Shown: piece after piece, positions 19,018 through 30,830 of the stretch | Layout of the letters: every line of letters begins with the position of its first letter | How positions within the stretch are numbered: the stretch's first letter is position 1 | Assembly: GCA_963970005.1 (NCBI GenBank) | Contig: CAXAMN010026694.1 | Coordinates: forward strand, 1,586,455-1,650,454 | From: Durusdinium trenchii | Lineage: Eukaryota; Sar; Dinophyceae; Suessiales; Symbiodiniaceae | Length of the DNA stretch: 64,000 nucleotides | Direction of reading: 5' to 3' | The notes under the pieces: generated by a model | The model's database searches: none | What the model saw: the letters and a program-made list of their open reading frames with translations, nothing else | What the model was told of the DNA's origin: nothing | Position numbers and translations under genes: made by a program

Positions 19018-19200
19018 ATAATCTGTCAGCAGCGCGTCCAGTTGTGATTCTTGAGGTTGCTGAACTCCTGAAGCCCGGCTTCTGATTCTCCACCACCTGC
19101 GAGATGGATCGTCTCTCTAAATGACTCAGCACACTCATCTTCGCAAGGCTGTTGGCTTCCTCGCTCAAGCCATTCACTGCCTGCAAAGTCCTTCTCTTCT

Positions 19201-20354
19201 TTACTGGCGGCACACTCTTGATGACAGGGTCTGGCAACTGCCTCTTCTTGGCTGCCGTCGTGGCCTTTTTGAATTGGGCTCCAGCACGACAAGCGTCCGG
19301 GAACTCTTTCGCGCTGGAAGTTGCAAGCTGCTCCCACTCACCACTCGCCGAACCTGCTGCTTCTGGACGGGGTGGGGGCGACTTGCTAAGAGGACCGGCT
19401 GGATCTGACCTCTTGACGGCCCGTCTGCGACATTGTGTTCAGAAGGGGCCCATCTGGTCCGCACTGAAAAACCACCCACCAAAGAAAGCTCTGCCACCTT
19501 TTGAGCCGTACGCAACATACCGAAATTTGTAGCCCTACCCTTGCACATGGTCATACTCAGAGCAAAGTTGTCCATCATCACCAAATGACGTTTGTTTCGA
19601 TTTCTGTGTGAACGACAAAGGTGTCTGGCCAACAAAGAGCGTGACCCTCTTTTGCAGTAATGTGACCGCTGGTATCCCTCCTTTGACCTATCATCACCGT
19701 AGACCAATCTTGAGGCTTCAACATCTCAGGGGGCACCTCAGGGAAGTCATTGTTGTAAGTGTATAGGTCCTCAGCCGTTGTACTCACTGGAGAAACCCGA
19801 GCCATGGCGAAGTCCCGAAGCGCATCCTGTCCTTCATAGCGCTCACGCGGTCGCCATTCTGAAGGATCAAGGTGCTTGAAGCGCCATCGGTCCTGCCAAG
19901 CGCCCAGCTTCCGAACATCACTTTCAGGTAATTCCAGCTTGCAAACCCCGTATCCTGAAGCAGTAGTGGACCAGGCGCGCAGTTCACCTACGAAAAGGGG
20001 TACCAATCCAATAAATATCTCCACCTCTCGTCGTTCCAACTTGTTCAGATACCCAGGAGGTCCACCCTTCTCTATATAATCATAGCGCGCACGAAAAACG
20101 GATATACCTGCGCGATTGAGAACGCACAAAGTAACTGCATGATCCAGCAATTTCTGCATGGCCTTCCAATCCACCTTCATTGAGAGAGTCTCTTCAAATG
20201 CTAGCAAGATGTTCCATGCCCGAGTTGGACTGGCCCGTACTTGACCTGTATCTCCATCGACGACGCCGCCGAACGTTTGAAAATATGTTGTGGCCCCCAC
20301 TTCCTCATGCAAAGCAAATCCCATCCCAGAGAGATCGTCCTGCATATGCTGCAA
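19201..20354 (-). pseudogene. RT thumb/RNase H of DIRS-like element 1
   Basis: The frame at 20354-19578 carries the RT-RNase H connection (FQTFGGVVDGDTGQVRASP, then ARYDYIEKG, VGELRAWSTTASGYGV). The frame at 19707-19201 continues with MDNFALSMTMCKGRA, a metal-site Asp of RNase H, and RWAPSEHNVADGPSRG, the conserved end of RNase H in DIRS elements. The two frames overlap, implying an indel near 19600-19700. Confidence 0.75.
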
Positions 20355-21342
20355 TCAGCAGACTTCCTGGAGAGCGACAAGCTGTGTGCACATTGTCGCA
20401 ATAAGGCATAGCCACAGCTTCGTTGCCACTCAGCAAAGGGGCAGGATACCCGTCTAAAACAGGTTTGTCTCGTCCCACTCCCAAAGACCGAACCGCCGAC
20501 TGCTCATGCATTTTTTGAATAAGATAAAAACTCCAGCTGAACCCCATGGGCAAAACATTGACGCATGGTGAAATGTGGGAACAACCAGAATTGAAGCCCA
20601 CCTCCCCCAAATTGATTTTGCCTCTTGTAAGTTAAATTGCGGCGCAAGCAAAAGAAATTGGAAAGTTCTGAGGAAATCTTGGCAACGCCGCGAGGCTACC
20701 GAGCTCAGTCTTAGGTGGATCTCTGAAGGCCAAGTTGACTTGTCGACAATCTAGAATCAACCGCTGTCGCTCAACCAGCTGGCCAGCCACTTCTTTGGGC
20801 TTCTTAGTGACGCAAAAAGCTCCTACTCGTCCTCTGCAACTTGTGGTGTGTCCTAAAATACTGCATTTATGGAGAAAGAGGTAGTCAAAGTTTGTGACAC
20901 GCTCAGTCCCTTCCCAGTGCCTTCCTAAATATAGTGAATTCAAAGAGTAAATGGCCCGGTTCACCATCTTCGCAACAGCCGATCTCTTCTGCAAACGTCT
21001 GCGCACAGCCCGACACACGCTGCCCTGCACTGCTTCCACATTCTGTAGCATTGGCAATGGAAGCACATCTCGTGCTCTCCCATCGGAGCAAGGCTCATGA
21101 AAAATCCGGCTGCGCCACTGAAAACCTTTTCCATGATGCTTGCCCTTCATCTCCGCCTGTTTGCGCTGAAGGATTTGTGACTCTTGATGGAGCTTTCGGG
21201 ATACATACTCTGTCAGCTCCGGCACAACTATTGCTCCTCCAGGCCTATAAGAGGTTTGAAGGAAATGATCAGACCCGTGGGCCTTGAGGTTGGCGATGTG
21301 AGAGCGTAGGTTATTGCCAGGTCGATGGCCCGGGCCATCCAC
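20305..21342 (-). pseudogene. Reverse transcriptase of DIRS-like element 1
   Basis: The frame at 21342-20632 ends with RLILDCRQVNLAFRDPP, the first RT palm block. The next frame (20610-20305) has VLPMGFSWSFYLIQKM and then MPYCDNVHT, where the catalytic YxDD box reads YCDN, so the second Asp is replaced. A frameshift near 20620 separates them. The enzyme is inactive as read. Confidence 0.8.
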
Positions 21343-21477
21343 GCCATCAGGGATCTTTGACTGGGAAACCCAGCCCAGATGCTAGGCAAAGGCACTCTCA
21401 GCGACGCTTGCTACAGCTTTCATGCGCGATAAAGCCGTCCGGGGCTCCAGCGGAAAGTCGTCGAAATCAGCTTGGGT

Positions 21478-21677
21478 CATCTCTCCATGGACTCCTTGAA
21501 GCCACGGTGTATTTCTCCCGACAAGGAGTAACGCACCTCCATGGTCCGCACGTCTTCTGCTGCAGCACGGTCTGTTCCCTCAGCAGATTCTGACATCCGA
21601 GCCAGCGCAATTCGTTCTAAGCCGCCATCTGAACAGGCATCAGCTGGCGGATGAGCACTGGTCTGGATTTCCTTCAC
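21478..21677 (-). pseudogene. Gag-like or upstream fragment of DIRS-like element 1
   Basis: A short frame containing EDVRTMEVRYSLSGEIHRGF, resembling the conserved start region (DxRTL...GExxR) preceding RT in dinoflagellate DIRS-type elements. It is fragmentary and out of frame with the RT. Confidence 0.4.
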
Positions 21678-22613
21678 TATCTGCCATGGTCATCAGCCCA
21701 TAATCACCATCACGGGCAAAACCCCGGCGGAAAGACTTGCGCACCGATAGGGTGTTCTACGTAGACGTCACCATCTGGTGTTCTTATCAAACGCTCGGCC
21801 CCCGACACTTGGCCCACGTGCGGTGGCCCCTCCCGTAGTCCAAGTACACAAGCTGCCCTGCTTGAGAGCTCATCTCAACCGGCTATGGCTAAGCCGCGAG
21901 TGGACCCGTACACACCTTTGGATTTCCCCTTCACTCCAATCTCAATCTCTCGATCTGTCCCAGTCTTGGAATCCTTGAGGGATACCTTAAGCACTAGAGT
22001 TAACACTAGAGCCCCGTTACTCAGCAAAGCCACTATTGCGATAACCAGCGCCAGTCCAATCAACCAGGGGGCGCTGAACCGACTGGCTCAACACGGCAGA
22101 CGCAGTTGCAAGCTGTAGGCTCTGCCTTCTCACTGGACAGCCCCCCAACCACAAACCAACCACAAAAGCAGCCGCTCCCAAGGCGCTTGTCGTTGTGTCC
22201 ATGGCACCCTTACCTGGTGGTGAAGGTCTTGAGTAACAAGACGGCCACATTCGAACTGACCTGCCTGGTACCATCGGACAAAAGCCTGCTGCAAGCAGGA
22301 AGAATATATACATATGTAAATGCGCTTTCATGTGTTTGCTCTCTCGTACCTGCGCTCTTTCATATCTGCGCTCTCTGCTCACATGGGTGTGTATTAGAAT
22401 AGAGGAGGACCCCGGTAGGACTCCCTGGAAGAAGGGAAATGGACCAAAACCCACGGGGGAATCCCTATTAAAATACGGACCATATCTGTGCTCTGACGTG
22501 TGAATGTGTGTGGTTCCTGTCATGTGTGTGTGCACGCTCTCACCTGTGCTCTCATATGTGCGCTCTCTCTCTCTCTCTCACATATGTGCTCTTATGCGTG
22601 TGTGTGTGTGTGT

Positions 22614-22963
22614 AACCCTTGGAATCATAGGGATCCTTTTGGATTTTAGCAGGGGGTAGCGGCAGATCATTTGGGACCGCTACCAATGAAGACGCCCATT
22701 TGATCTGGTGATATCGGAGTTGGCCACTCCGACGTACCTGCTTCGAACTTTTGAACTTCCTTGTAAAGGGCTAATGCAGCTGCAGTCACGCACGGAACGC
22801 CGTCACTCTGTCGGATCGACTTCGTCGCTTTGGCGCTTGCGCTTTGGGCCTCCTTTCCTTTTAAGACCTCCAGGATTCGATGGTTTCCTACTGGTACTCT
22901 TAGGAAATGGCAACCCTAGGCCGGCGTGTGGCGCCGCATTCAGTTCAGTACACAATATCCTAA
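22614..22963 (+). repeat. Terminal repeat of element I, left
   Basis: 350 bp, near-identical to 24005-24354; preceded by (GT)n at 22599-22613 and followed by GTGTGT. Confidence 0.9.
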
Positions 22964-24004
22964 GTGTGTTTGGCCTTGTGCCAACCCGGGATGAGCCCGC
23001 AGAGTGCCTCCCGTGGACCCGTCGAACGGGTGTACGTCGCTGTTTCCCTTGCTCTGGAAACGTAAGTGCCCACAGCGGGCGAAGGTGGCCTAGGCCGTAC
23101 GTACGAAGATTTTGTCCCATCTTTGGAATTCCAAGTTGGCTCATGCCTTTACGTGACCGTAGCGGTCAAAGGTGGCAGCCCCTGGGCAAGCCGTACGTGG
23201 TCGCAGCGACCGAAGTCTGTTCAAGGTTCTTTGGAACCTGTCGAGCACTTAGCCCCCCTTCTCCCCCTTCCCTCCCCCGTTCTTTCTTTGCTTTCTGGGG
23301 TTTTCCTGAACGCAATACTCAGGATCACCCCTCTCTTTCTTGGGTGTGTCCCTGGACGATTGTTCGTCCTTCCTTCCTCTCTTCACCCTCTTCCCTGGGT
23401 GTCCCTGGATGCTTCGTCATAGCTGGGAGCCCTTCTTTTTGGTGTGTCCCTGGACGCATGTGTCGTAGCTGGGAGCACCTTTGTCTCCTTCTTTCTTTCC
23501 CTCTCTTTTCTTCCTCCCCCTGCCCCCTCTTTCCTCGCGCGCGGCGTGTTTACAAGCAAACTAGGCTTCTGCAACAGGTTTTTCTAATGAGGTTTGGTTT
23601 GTCATCGGTTTGTCCCCGTTCATTTGGTTTCCCTTTCATTGGCCCCCACAGACGGTTTTTTCCTTTTTTTTCCTCTTTTCTTTCATGTCTTTCTGTCTTC
23701 ATGTCTCTTCATCCTCATCCTTTCTTTCTCTTGCGTGCACTTTCGTCCGGACCTTAGTTTGTACACATACACGCACGCGTACTTTACTTACAGCGAGGTT
23801 CAGGTGGCCCAGGTTCGTTACAATGAGGTTTGGCTCATCGGTTGTCCCTCTTCACTTGGTTCCTTTTCATCGGCAACCACACACACCTTTGTCTGTCTTG
23901 TCCTTCTCATTTTCATCTGTCCCTTTTGCGTGCACATGTGCCTACCTCCTTTCCGGGCAGGATGGAGGTCACACATGCCTCCCTTCGGGGAGGCGTGTGT
24001 GTGT

Positions 24005-24354
24005 AACCCTTGGAATCATAGGGATCCTGTTGGATTTTAGCAGGGGGTAGCGGCAGATCATTTGGGACCGCTACCAATGAAGACGCCCATTTGATCTGGT
24101 GATATCGGAGTTGGCCACTCCGACGTACCTGCTTCGAACTTTTGAACTTCCTTGTAAAGGGCTAATGCAGCTGCAGTCACGCACGGAACGCCGTCACTCT
24201 GTCGGATCGACTTCGTCGCTTTGGTGCTTGCGCTTTGGGCCTCCTTTCCTTTTAAAAACCTCCAGGATTCGATGGTTTCCTACTGGTACTCTTAGGAAAT
24301 GGAACCCTAGGCCGGCGTGTGGCACCGCATTCAGTTCAGTACACAATATCCTAA
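24005..24354 (+). repeat. Terminal repeat of element I, right
   Basis: 350 bp, near-identical to 22614-22963; preceded by GTGTGTGT and followed by GTGTGTGTG. Confidence 0.9.
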
Positions 24355-24448
24355 GTGTGTGTGCTCTCATGCGTTTGCTCTCTCACGCCTGTGTGCTTCT
24401 GAGCCTCTGTGTGTGTGTCCTGTCATGTGTGTGTCCTGTCATGTGTGT

Positions 24449-24793
24449 AACCCTTGGAGTCACGGGAGGATTGGAGCTTGCAGAGGGGCAACCTCGTGAG
24501 CATAGCTGGTTGCCCAACGAAGAGGGCTTCGCCACGACTGATATGGAGTCTAACCAACTCCACCTACCTGCTCTTTTGAACGGTTGGTAAAGCTGTGACT
24601 CCACTCTCCATAAAGTGCTAATGCGCTCGGCAGATATGAGCGGACGTCGTCATTTCGACCAGTCGTCGTTTCGTGGAGTTGGACTCTTGGCCTTTAACTA
24701 CAGGTGCTCAGGCCCCCTCTTGTCCTGTCAGGATTTTGGTCACCTAGGTTGCCGTGTGGCGTGCGGCATTCAGATCCGCACGCATGTCAATAA
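24449..24793 (+). repeat. Terminal repeat of element II, left
   Basis: About 345 bp, preceded by TGTGTGT and followed by GTGTGT; pairs with 25537-25893. Confidence 0.85.
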
Positions 24794-25536
24794 GTGTGTC
24801 TGACCTTAGTGTCAGCCCAGGGTGACCCCGAAGAGTGGCCGCTGTGGACCCGTTGAACAGGGGTTGTCCATGTTCCCCGCTTTGGGAAGGTAGGTGTCCG
24901 GAGCGGACAGCAGGAGGCTTACGCCAAGTTTCTTGCCAAGCTGGACTTCGGGCATGCCTTTGGGTGACCGCAGCGGTCTTCAGCCGCCCGCCATTTTGGC
25001 ATGGCACAAGGTGACCAGAGCGGTCAAAGCACTTTTAGGTTCAATCGAAGCTGTCGCAGTCTTAGGTGCACACACAGCGTATACACATAAACGAGGCGAG
25101 GTCTACCTAGGTTTTTCCAATGAGGTGTGGTTTCGGCGGTTCCTGGCCCCTCCATTTGGTGTCCTTTTTCATCCTTTCCCCTTCACACACTTTTTCTTTC
25201 CTCTTTTCTTTCATGTCTTTCTGCCTTCGTGTTCCGTCATCTCATCTCTTTCCTTCTTTTGCGTACACAACGACCCGGCCCTTAGTATACACGTGCACAA
25301 CACACTTTTCAACCCAGGTTTCAGGTCGCCCAGGTCTTTGCAATGAGGTGGGGCTCATTGAAGTTCATTGTTTGTCCCTGTGCACTTGGTTCCCCTTCAT
25401 CGCAACCACGTATACTTTTGTCCTGCTTTGTCCCCTGCTCATGTCTTCATCTTTTCGTCCGCACGCACACATGCACTTCAGTCCTCGCCTTAGATTTTTT
25501 AAGCCTCCCCCAGCCGGAGGCGTATGTGTGTATATA

Positions 25537-25893
25537 AGTCGCCCTTGGAGTCACGGAGATCCTTTAGGATTGGAACCTGCAGGGGGGCAACCTCGTGAGC
25601 ATAGCTGGTTGCCCAACGAAGAGGCCTATGCCACGACTGAAATGGAGTCTGATCAACTCCACGTACCTGCTCTTTTGAACGGTTGGCAAAGCTGTGACTC
25701 CACTCTCCAGTAAAGTGCTAATGCGCTCGGCAGACATGAGCGGACGTCGTCATTTCGACCTGTCGTCGTTTCGTGGAGTTGGACTCTTGGCCTTTAACTA
25801 CAGGTGCTCAGGCCCCCTCTTGTCCTGTCAGGATTTTGGTTACCTAGGTTGCCGTGTGGCATGTGGCATTCAGATCCGTATGCATTTCAAGAA
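25537..25893 (+). repeat. Terminal repeat of element II, right
   Basis: About 357 bp; pairs with 24449-24793, with a small length difference near its left end. Followed by (GT)n and a low-complexity tail to about 25975. Confidence 0.85.
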
Positions 25894-25975
25894 GTGTGTG
25901 TGTGTGTGTGCGCTCTCATATGTGTGCTTTCATACATGTGCTCTCTTATATTTGTGCTCTTATGTGTGCTCATAT

Positions 25976-28268
25976 GAACCGCTAAGCTAGGACAGCTCCA
26001 GCAGAATCCCTGCTCCAGTATACAAGTGTTGGGCTTTTACTACTGAACACTGTTTGGGGTCTCTTGCTGGGGCAAGTGGTTTTAGGAACACCCTGACCAT
26101 GGGATACCCATGCCCCTATTCTTGAACGTTTACCCCGGTTCTGTGAAGCACTGAGATCAGTCTCAGTACGTCTCAGACTAAATCACTCTCATTTTAGCGA
26201 TTGAACTGTACTGTACTCATACTTCCGTGGTGTCATCGTGCCCCAACTGCAAGTCATTGCAATTGGAGAGAAGCCAAGGCTCGGCAGCTCAAACTGCACT
26301 CAAACAAGTTGGTCGCTCGAAACATCCAAGAAAACTCAGCATTCCGGTTTTCAAACATCAAAGAGCTTCCGAAAATTGAAAGAAGGAGGCCTGGTCCCAT
26401 CACTCCCTACGGCGTGTCCACACTTTGAAAAGACCAGCACTTGACTCCCTGATACTGTATTCCAAATCGTCCAAACTGTTTGAAAAACTGAGCGCTGGTG
26501 CACAGTGGCACGCAGAAAGAGAAGATTTACGCAAGGACAACGATCTACGGTTGCCTTTGTAAGCAACATTTCCGCTGGCAGCAATTGAGAAAAAAAACTG
26601 TTCAAGTCAGGACATGGTCTAGTGATTGCTTGTTGCGAGTACTACCATGCTGCAAAGGCTGGGTAGGCTCGCTTCTAGTGGTTGGTTCTCTTAGACTCTA
26701 GAACTGAGAACAATCAATTTTTGTATGGCGTGCTGCATGGCTTTGGAGGCACGCTACATGTCTCAGAACCACGACCCTTGCCTACTTACTTCCTGTCCAG
26801 CCTAACTCTGCTTAGTTTACATGACCACTATGCAGCAACAAGCTTCAAAAGCTTGACAGCGGATCCCCAAGGTTGAAACTTCAAATCAAGTTCTCCTAAA
26901 GAGAAGTGCTGCAAGCCACTTGTCTGGGCCTGCAACAGAGCTAAAGCTTCCTTTAAGGTGACGTAGGTGCCTGGATTGCCTCCACAGAAAAGAAATGACA
27001 GTTGCCCAGAACTCTGCCCCCCAAAACGAGCTCCACTGCATACTCAAAACAGGCGTTGCATGAATGTTCTTTGTTCGACGCACAACTAAAAGTGGATGTC
27101 TAGCTAGTCAAATGAGAAAAATACAGCTGGGGCACTCAGTCAAGCACATCTTACATCCAGCACTTTCATGTGAGGTGCATCACCTCAAGCAACTGAACTC
27201 TGAAGCTGGAAGCGTTCAAGGTGGCTCGCAAACTCAAAAATGGTCAAGGCATACACTATTCATTCTTGCACAGTATTTTCTTCATCCAAAGCTTCTGCTC
27301 TTCACATTCGTCGTGACCTCCTTCAACCGGTTTCGCAAAGAGAATAATCTATGCTGGCACCACAGCTGTATGATCCAGAATCTTCCTGAGCTGGCTTCTC
27401 GTGTTTCTAACTTGAGAGGCCTCTTTTCGAGCTTGGCAAATAAGGTGCCCCTGATTACATGTCTTTCAAATAGCTTAACATACATCTCCTGCTCATGTAT
27501 TACATGCTTCACGTAAGACTTCTTATAACATCCAGGATTTGTCGTGCTCTTACTCGTCATCTGTGTTTGCTTCACCCAAGGCCTACACTCACCGAAATGT
27601 TTTGATGAGCCACACGTTTGAGTTCACGTTGTCAAGTGCCAATCGCCATTGTATGTACATAAGGATGATCAAAAGCCTCGAAGTGAGATCACAATTATAT
27701 AAATTCATTTGCAATGAAACTCACGCTTGGTTTGCGAGTGCCTGTCCTTTCCAACCAAAGGTTTACAATATGTTTTTTCTGATTTCTTGGAGGTTTAACT
27801 TGTCGATATATTCTTTACATTTCTTGGTTTGGCTGGTCGAATCAATAATTGTGCATATCAGTACTTTCTGCACAGGCACAAAGTGAGGACTGCACAGGCA
27901 GTGTAAGAACTCGCAACTGCCTCGACAGGAATGAGAGTCCAAATAAATGTCCCGGAGGTTTTGTGTGCATGTGTGTGTATGCATTTCCAAGGAAATGAAC
28001 ATTTGTCTGCAACTCTTGGTTCTGTCTGTATGCTCAACATGCAATAGAAAGCTATCAAAAGCCTCTGCTTCTGCGACCCAATGGCTTCGTTGTGCTGTCT
28101 CACCGGCACCCACTTACCTCTAGCCGCTAGCCGCTCCTATCATTCCCGTACAAGTCTCACCCTGACCGACACGCAGACCTTGATGCCCCACACGCCGCCA
28201 TAGCACAGGCCCTCCACCACGTTCTGTCAGGAAGCGCCATGTCATGGGGAAGCCATGTGTGGCTGGTG
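25976..28268. other. No recognisable gene
   Basis: About 2.3 kb with only short, motif-free ORFs on both strands and no notable repeat. Confidence 0.6.
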
Positions 28269-28351
28269 TTCACTTGGATCTTCATGAATAAGAAAACAAC
28301 CTAATAGTAATGGCCTCCAACCTACTAGCATTCACTTGGATCTTCATGAAT
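28269..28351 (-). repeat. Small insertion of the 21-nt minisatellite flanked by 21-bp direct repeats
   Basis: TTCACTTGGATCTTCATGAAT occurs at 28269-28289 and again at 28331-28351. The 41 bp between them include two units of the same 21-nt minisatellite seen at 37.4 kb and 51.7 kb, here in reverse orientation (AATGGCCTCCAACCTACTAG). The flanks look like a target-site duplication. Confidence 0.75.
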
Positions 28352-28682
28352 GAACCAATTGGCCGGCTTCCAACAGGGGCCGACTGTTTTAACAATGGAA
28401 GTGAAGTCTTCATTTCAACACCCTTCCTGATATGCATCCCCCATGAAGCCGCATGTAACCCCATTACCGATGGTGGTGATCTTGCTCAGGAAGTTTGAAT
28501 CCTTAGTAGAAGGTAAGAAATTGAAAGAATGGTTCACTTCTTACTGTGGCTCCAGCATTTACGCGACAAGATTTGAGTTCATTCTGTCATAATGGAGATT
28601 TGGACTGGCAGCCACAGCTTCAGTTTCAATACTTGTGCACATGAGTGTGGAACTCTTGTATGACCATACTAAATAATAGTTT

Positions 28683-29050
28683 CTAGCTCAGAAACGTTCT
28701 CTTTTTCTTTTCTGAGGCTTCAACCAGCAAAGCTTTGAGGTCCACCTGAATCTTATTCAAGGCTGCAGTCGTCGATCCATCTAGGCGGGTGAAGACCAAA
28801 TCCAAATAGCCGCCGTAGTCCTTGCAGAGTGCGCGGCCCTTCGATTGGGGAGCGCGGCCCGACCTCTTCGACCTTGGAGAAGGTGTGGAACACGTGCCGT
28901 TGACGGCCCAACAAGTCCCACATGTGCGTGGCACAAACACAAATGGCTATCTCCGGTCCTGCACCAGCTGGACAAAAGCGGCTAGATCACCTTGGCTGAA
29001 AAGGCATAAGGTCAACGGTCATTGCATGATCTTTACAACGATAGTGTTTG
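28683..29050 (-). CDS. Possible terminal exons of an unrecognised gene
   Basis: A frame ending at a TAG near 28683 reads GGYLDLVFTRLDGSTTAALN then IQVDLKALLVEASEKKKR, a credible charged C-terminus. Upstream pieces in other frames read DLAAFVQLVQDR (after an AG acceptor near 28998) and EIAICVCATHMWDLLGRQRH. They could be adjacent exons, but one joint needs a one-base shift, so this may be a pseudogene. No family recognised. Confidence 0.3.
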
Positions 29051-30830
29051 CACTCGAAGTCAATAGCAGCCCAAGGACAGTCATAGCTGGCAACTGTGAA
29101 TGTGCCATCAGCATTCTTGCAGTCGCCAGTCCAGGCACCATTCCCAAGTTGAGACATGGAGCTAACCTCAAATGTGTGGTCTTAAGTCACTTCCTCTTCA
29201 TATTATGCGGAAATCAAAAGACTGGAAAACCGAAATGACTGAGCAAGCAACATCACACGGGACGACTCCATCTCGCATAAAATGATAGCACTTGAAATTT
29301 CTGGACCTCATGTCCTGGGAAAATGCAAAACACAAACATTGGTCGACAATGCGTGAGGCAATGTATTTTCCCTGTGGTTTCTCTCCCAGTTCAAGTGCAC
29401 TCTCAGAATTGCATCAACGCCTTATCTTTGGGACTGTCGAGCTGGAAGAGTCAGCACCAAAAGTTTGACTATACATGTTCGGCACTCTTTGTCGTTAGTT
29501 AAGCCGTCTGCACTTTTTGTTCCCAAAAGCACCTGCAAAGAGTTCTCCGTAAAGAATGACTACCAACTTGAACTGTCCAACCAGCAACTGTCCAACCACC
29601 ACCAGCACCAGCACCAGCACCACCACTACCACCATCATCATCATGAGAAGAAAGGTACAGAGATGCAGGTGATGCACCGGCTATAACACACCTGCATAGC
29701 TACAGGTGTTGAGACGCAAAAGTCACCTGTACTACAACTTCAATTTCAACATCTTTCTAGTCTTCTCTCCTCACGAAACGCGACCCTTTGCGGAGATCGT
29801 GCGTGCCAGATGCACGAAACTCTGTGACGCTCATCGTTTTGCTCCGACGCAGAGCATGGGCAAAGGCGAGTGAACGAAGGAGGCTCCGAGATCTGAGGAG
29901 GGAGCACAACCGTTGGTGGGAGGTGGTGAGTGAGGATGTAGATGGACAAAGATCGCAACGAGAGCAAAGCCAAAGATCGCGATGAAACGCGCAGAAGCGC
30001 CAGGGGTGAGGACAGCTAAGCGGCTGAGCTACCCCAAGCTAAGACCCGACAACCTCAGTGAACTGTGGCATAAAGTGGCATAAAGGCTTTGAGCCATTTT
30101 CGAGTCGATCAGAGTTACACGTCAAATGTGGGTAAAATTGTCTGATCTTTCTCGGGAGGTTGCCCAGATGAACGGGCATCTGCAGCACATACCACAATAC
30201 CAAACTTTACACGGAGGTCCTCGGGCCATAACATGAGGGTTGTACGAACGGAACCCAGCCCTCCTCCCACGCAGGTTTTCCCCTAGCGTTGCTGCTGTTT
30301 CAGCTAGTTGTGACCCATCTGTTCCACACCCGCGAAATTCATGCGGGTGCAAGGAGATTGGTATGAAGTGCCCAGACGACCTGCATTTAATCGCCCTTGT
30401 CGGACGACGTGCTGGATCCGGAAGAAGAGCTGTCCTTGGACGTCGGGTGGCATTTAGGGCGCAACTTCTTGTATGACTCATCTGGCCTTTCAGGTGGACG
30501 AGTCGTCTTTGCGTAGCTCTTCGAGGCAAATGGCCAGCCGCATGCGGTTCTTTATTGTGAGGGAGATTCACGGAGCTTTACAATGGCCTGATGCCTGACT
30601 CCTGAGCAGATATTGTCTACCACCCAGATCTCCCTGTAGACTGGGCGTCCAAAACTATGGCGATCCCTTCCAGTTGGTGACTAGTGTCGGAAGAGTCACG
30701 TTCAAGTTGTTAAACTAATCGCTTCAAAACTTCCTGTTCCTTCTTCTGCTCAGCCATTTGCCGAATGAGGTTCTTCCAGCAGTGCTCAAAGCATCTCGAA
30801 GTGCCTGGTTGTCACCGACCCTCGACGCTC
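29051..30830. other. No recognisable gene
   Basis: Contains only a CAC/CAT-type microsatellite (29590-29644) and short ORFs. The right part (30120-30830) lies just downstream of the DIRS-like recombinase and may hold its decayed tail. Confidence 0.5.
29590..29644 (+). repeat. CCA/CAC/CAT trinucleotide microsatellite
   Basis: Imperfect (CCA)n/(CAC)n/(CAT)n run of about 55 bp. Confidence 0.9.

Larger units (their letters stand above)
17560..21680 (-). mobile_element. DIRS-like (tyrosine recombinase) retrotransposon 1, decayed
   Basis: Reading leftward the element has a gag-like fragment, reverse transcriptase, RNase H, a tyrosine recombinase and a methyltransferase-like module, in several frames. 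The combination of RT with a tyrosine recombinase, and the RNase H ending in ADGPSRG, are diagnostic of DIRS/Ngaro-type elements, which integrate through a circular intermediate without target duplication. At least six frame changes make it non-functional as it stands. Inverted or split terminal repeats were not located. Confidence 0.8.
22614..24354 (+). mobile_element. Non-coding element I with ~350-bp direct terminal repeats
   Basis: Two almost identical 350-bp segments (22614-22963 and 24005-24354) flank a ~1040-bp non-coding, pyrimidine-rich centre. Each terminal segment begins AACCCTTGGAATCATAGG and ends ACACAATATCCTAA, and each is bounded on both sides by GTGTGT tracts. They differ by only about 5-7 positions. 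The layout resembles an LTR-internal-LTR (TRIM-like) element sitting in a GT microsatellite, but no TG...CA ends, primer-binding site or polypurine tract could be shown. Tandem duplication is an alternative. Confidence 0.7.
24449..25893 (+). mobile_element. Non-coding element II, diverged relative of element I
   Basis: Same layout: terminal repeats at 24449-24793 and 25537-25893, close to each other but clearly diverged from those of element I (shared start CCTTGGAGTCA/CCTTGGAATCA, shared CCTGCT...TTTTGAAC, shared TTTCGTGGAGTTGG/TTCGTCGCTTTGG layout). The ~740-bp centre aligns with that of element I, including GACCGCAGCGGTC/GACCGTAGCGGTC and a TTTCTTTCATGTCTTTCTG tract. It stands in direct orientation, about 95 bp after element I. 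Confidence 0.7.

Noticed and set aside
22708-24050. Long + strand ORFs (349 and ~148 codons) rich in Phe/Ser/Pro/Leu
   Set aside because: They lie across a terminal repeat and a pyrimidine-rich tract; composition explains the open frame and no motif is present.
22614-25893. rRNA or other structured RNA genes in the repeated segments
   Set aside because: No conserved rRNA or tRNA signatures; the element-like layout explains the repetition.
30085-30110. Spliced-leader match around GAGCCATTTTCGAG
   Set aside because: Only nine contiguous bases agree and the 3' GGCTCAAG end is absent.
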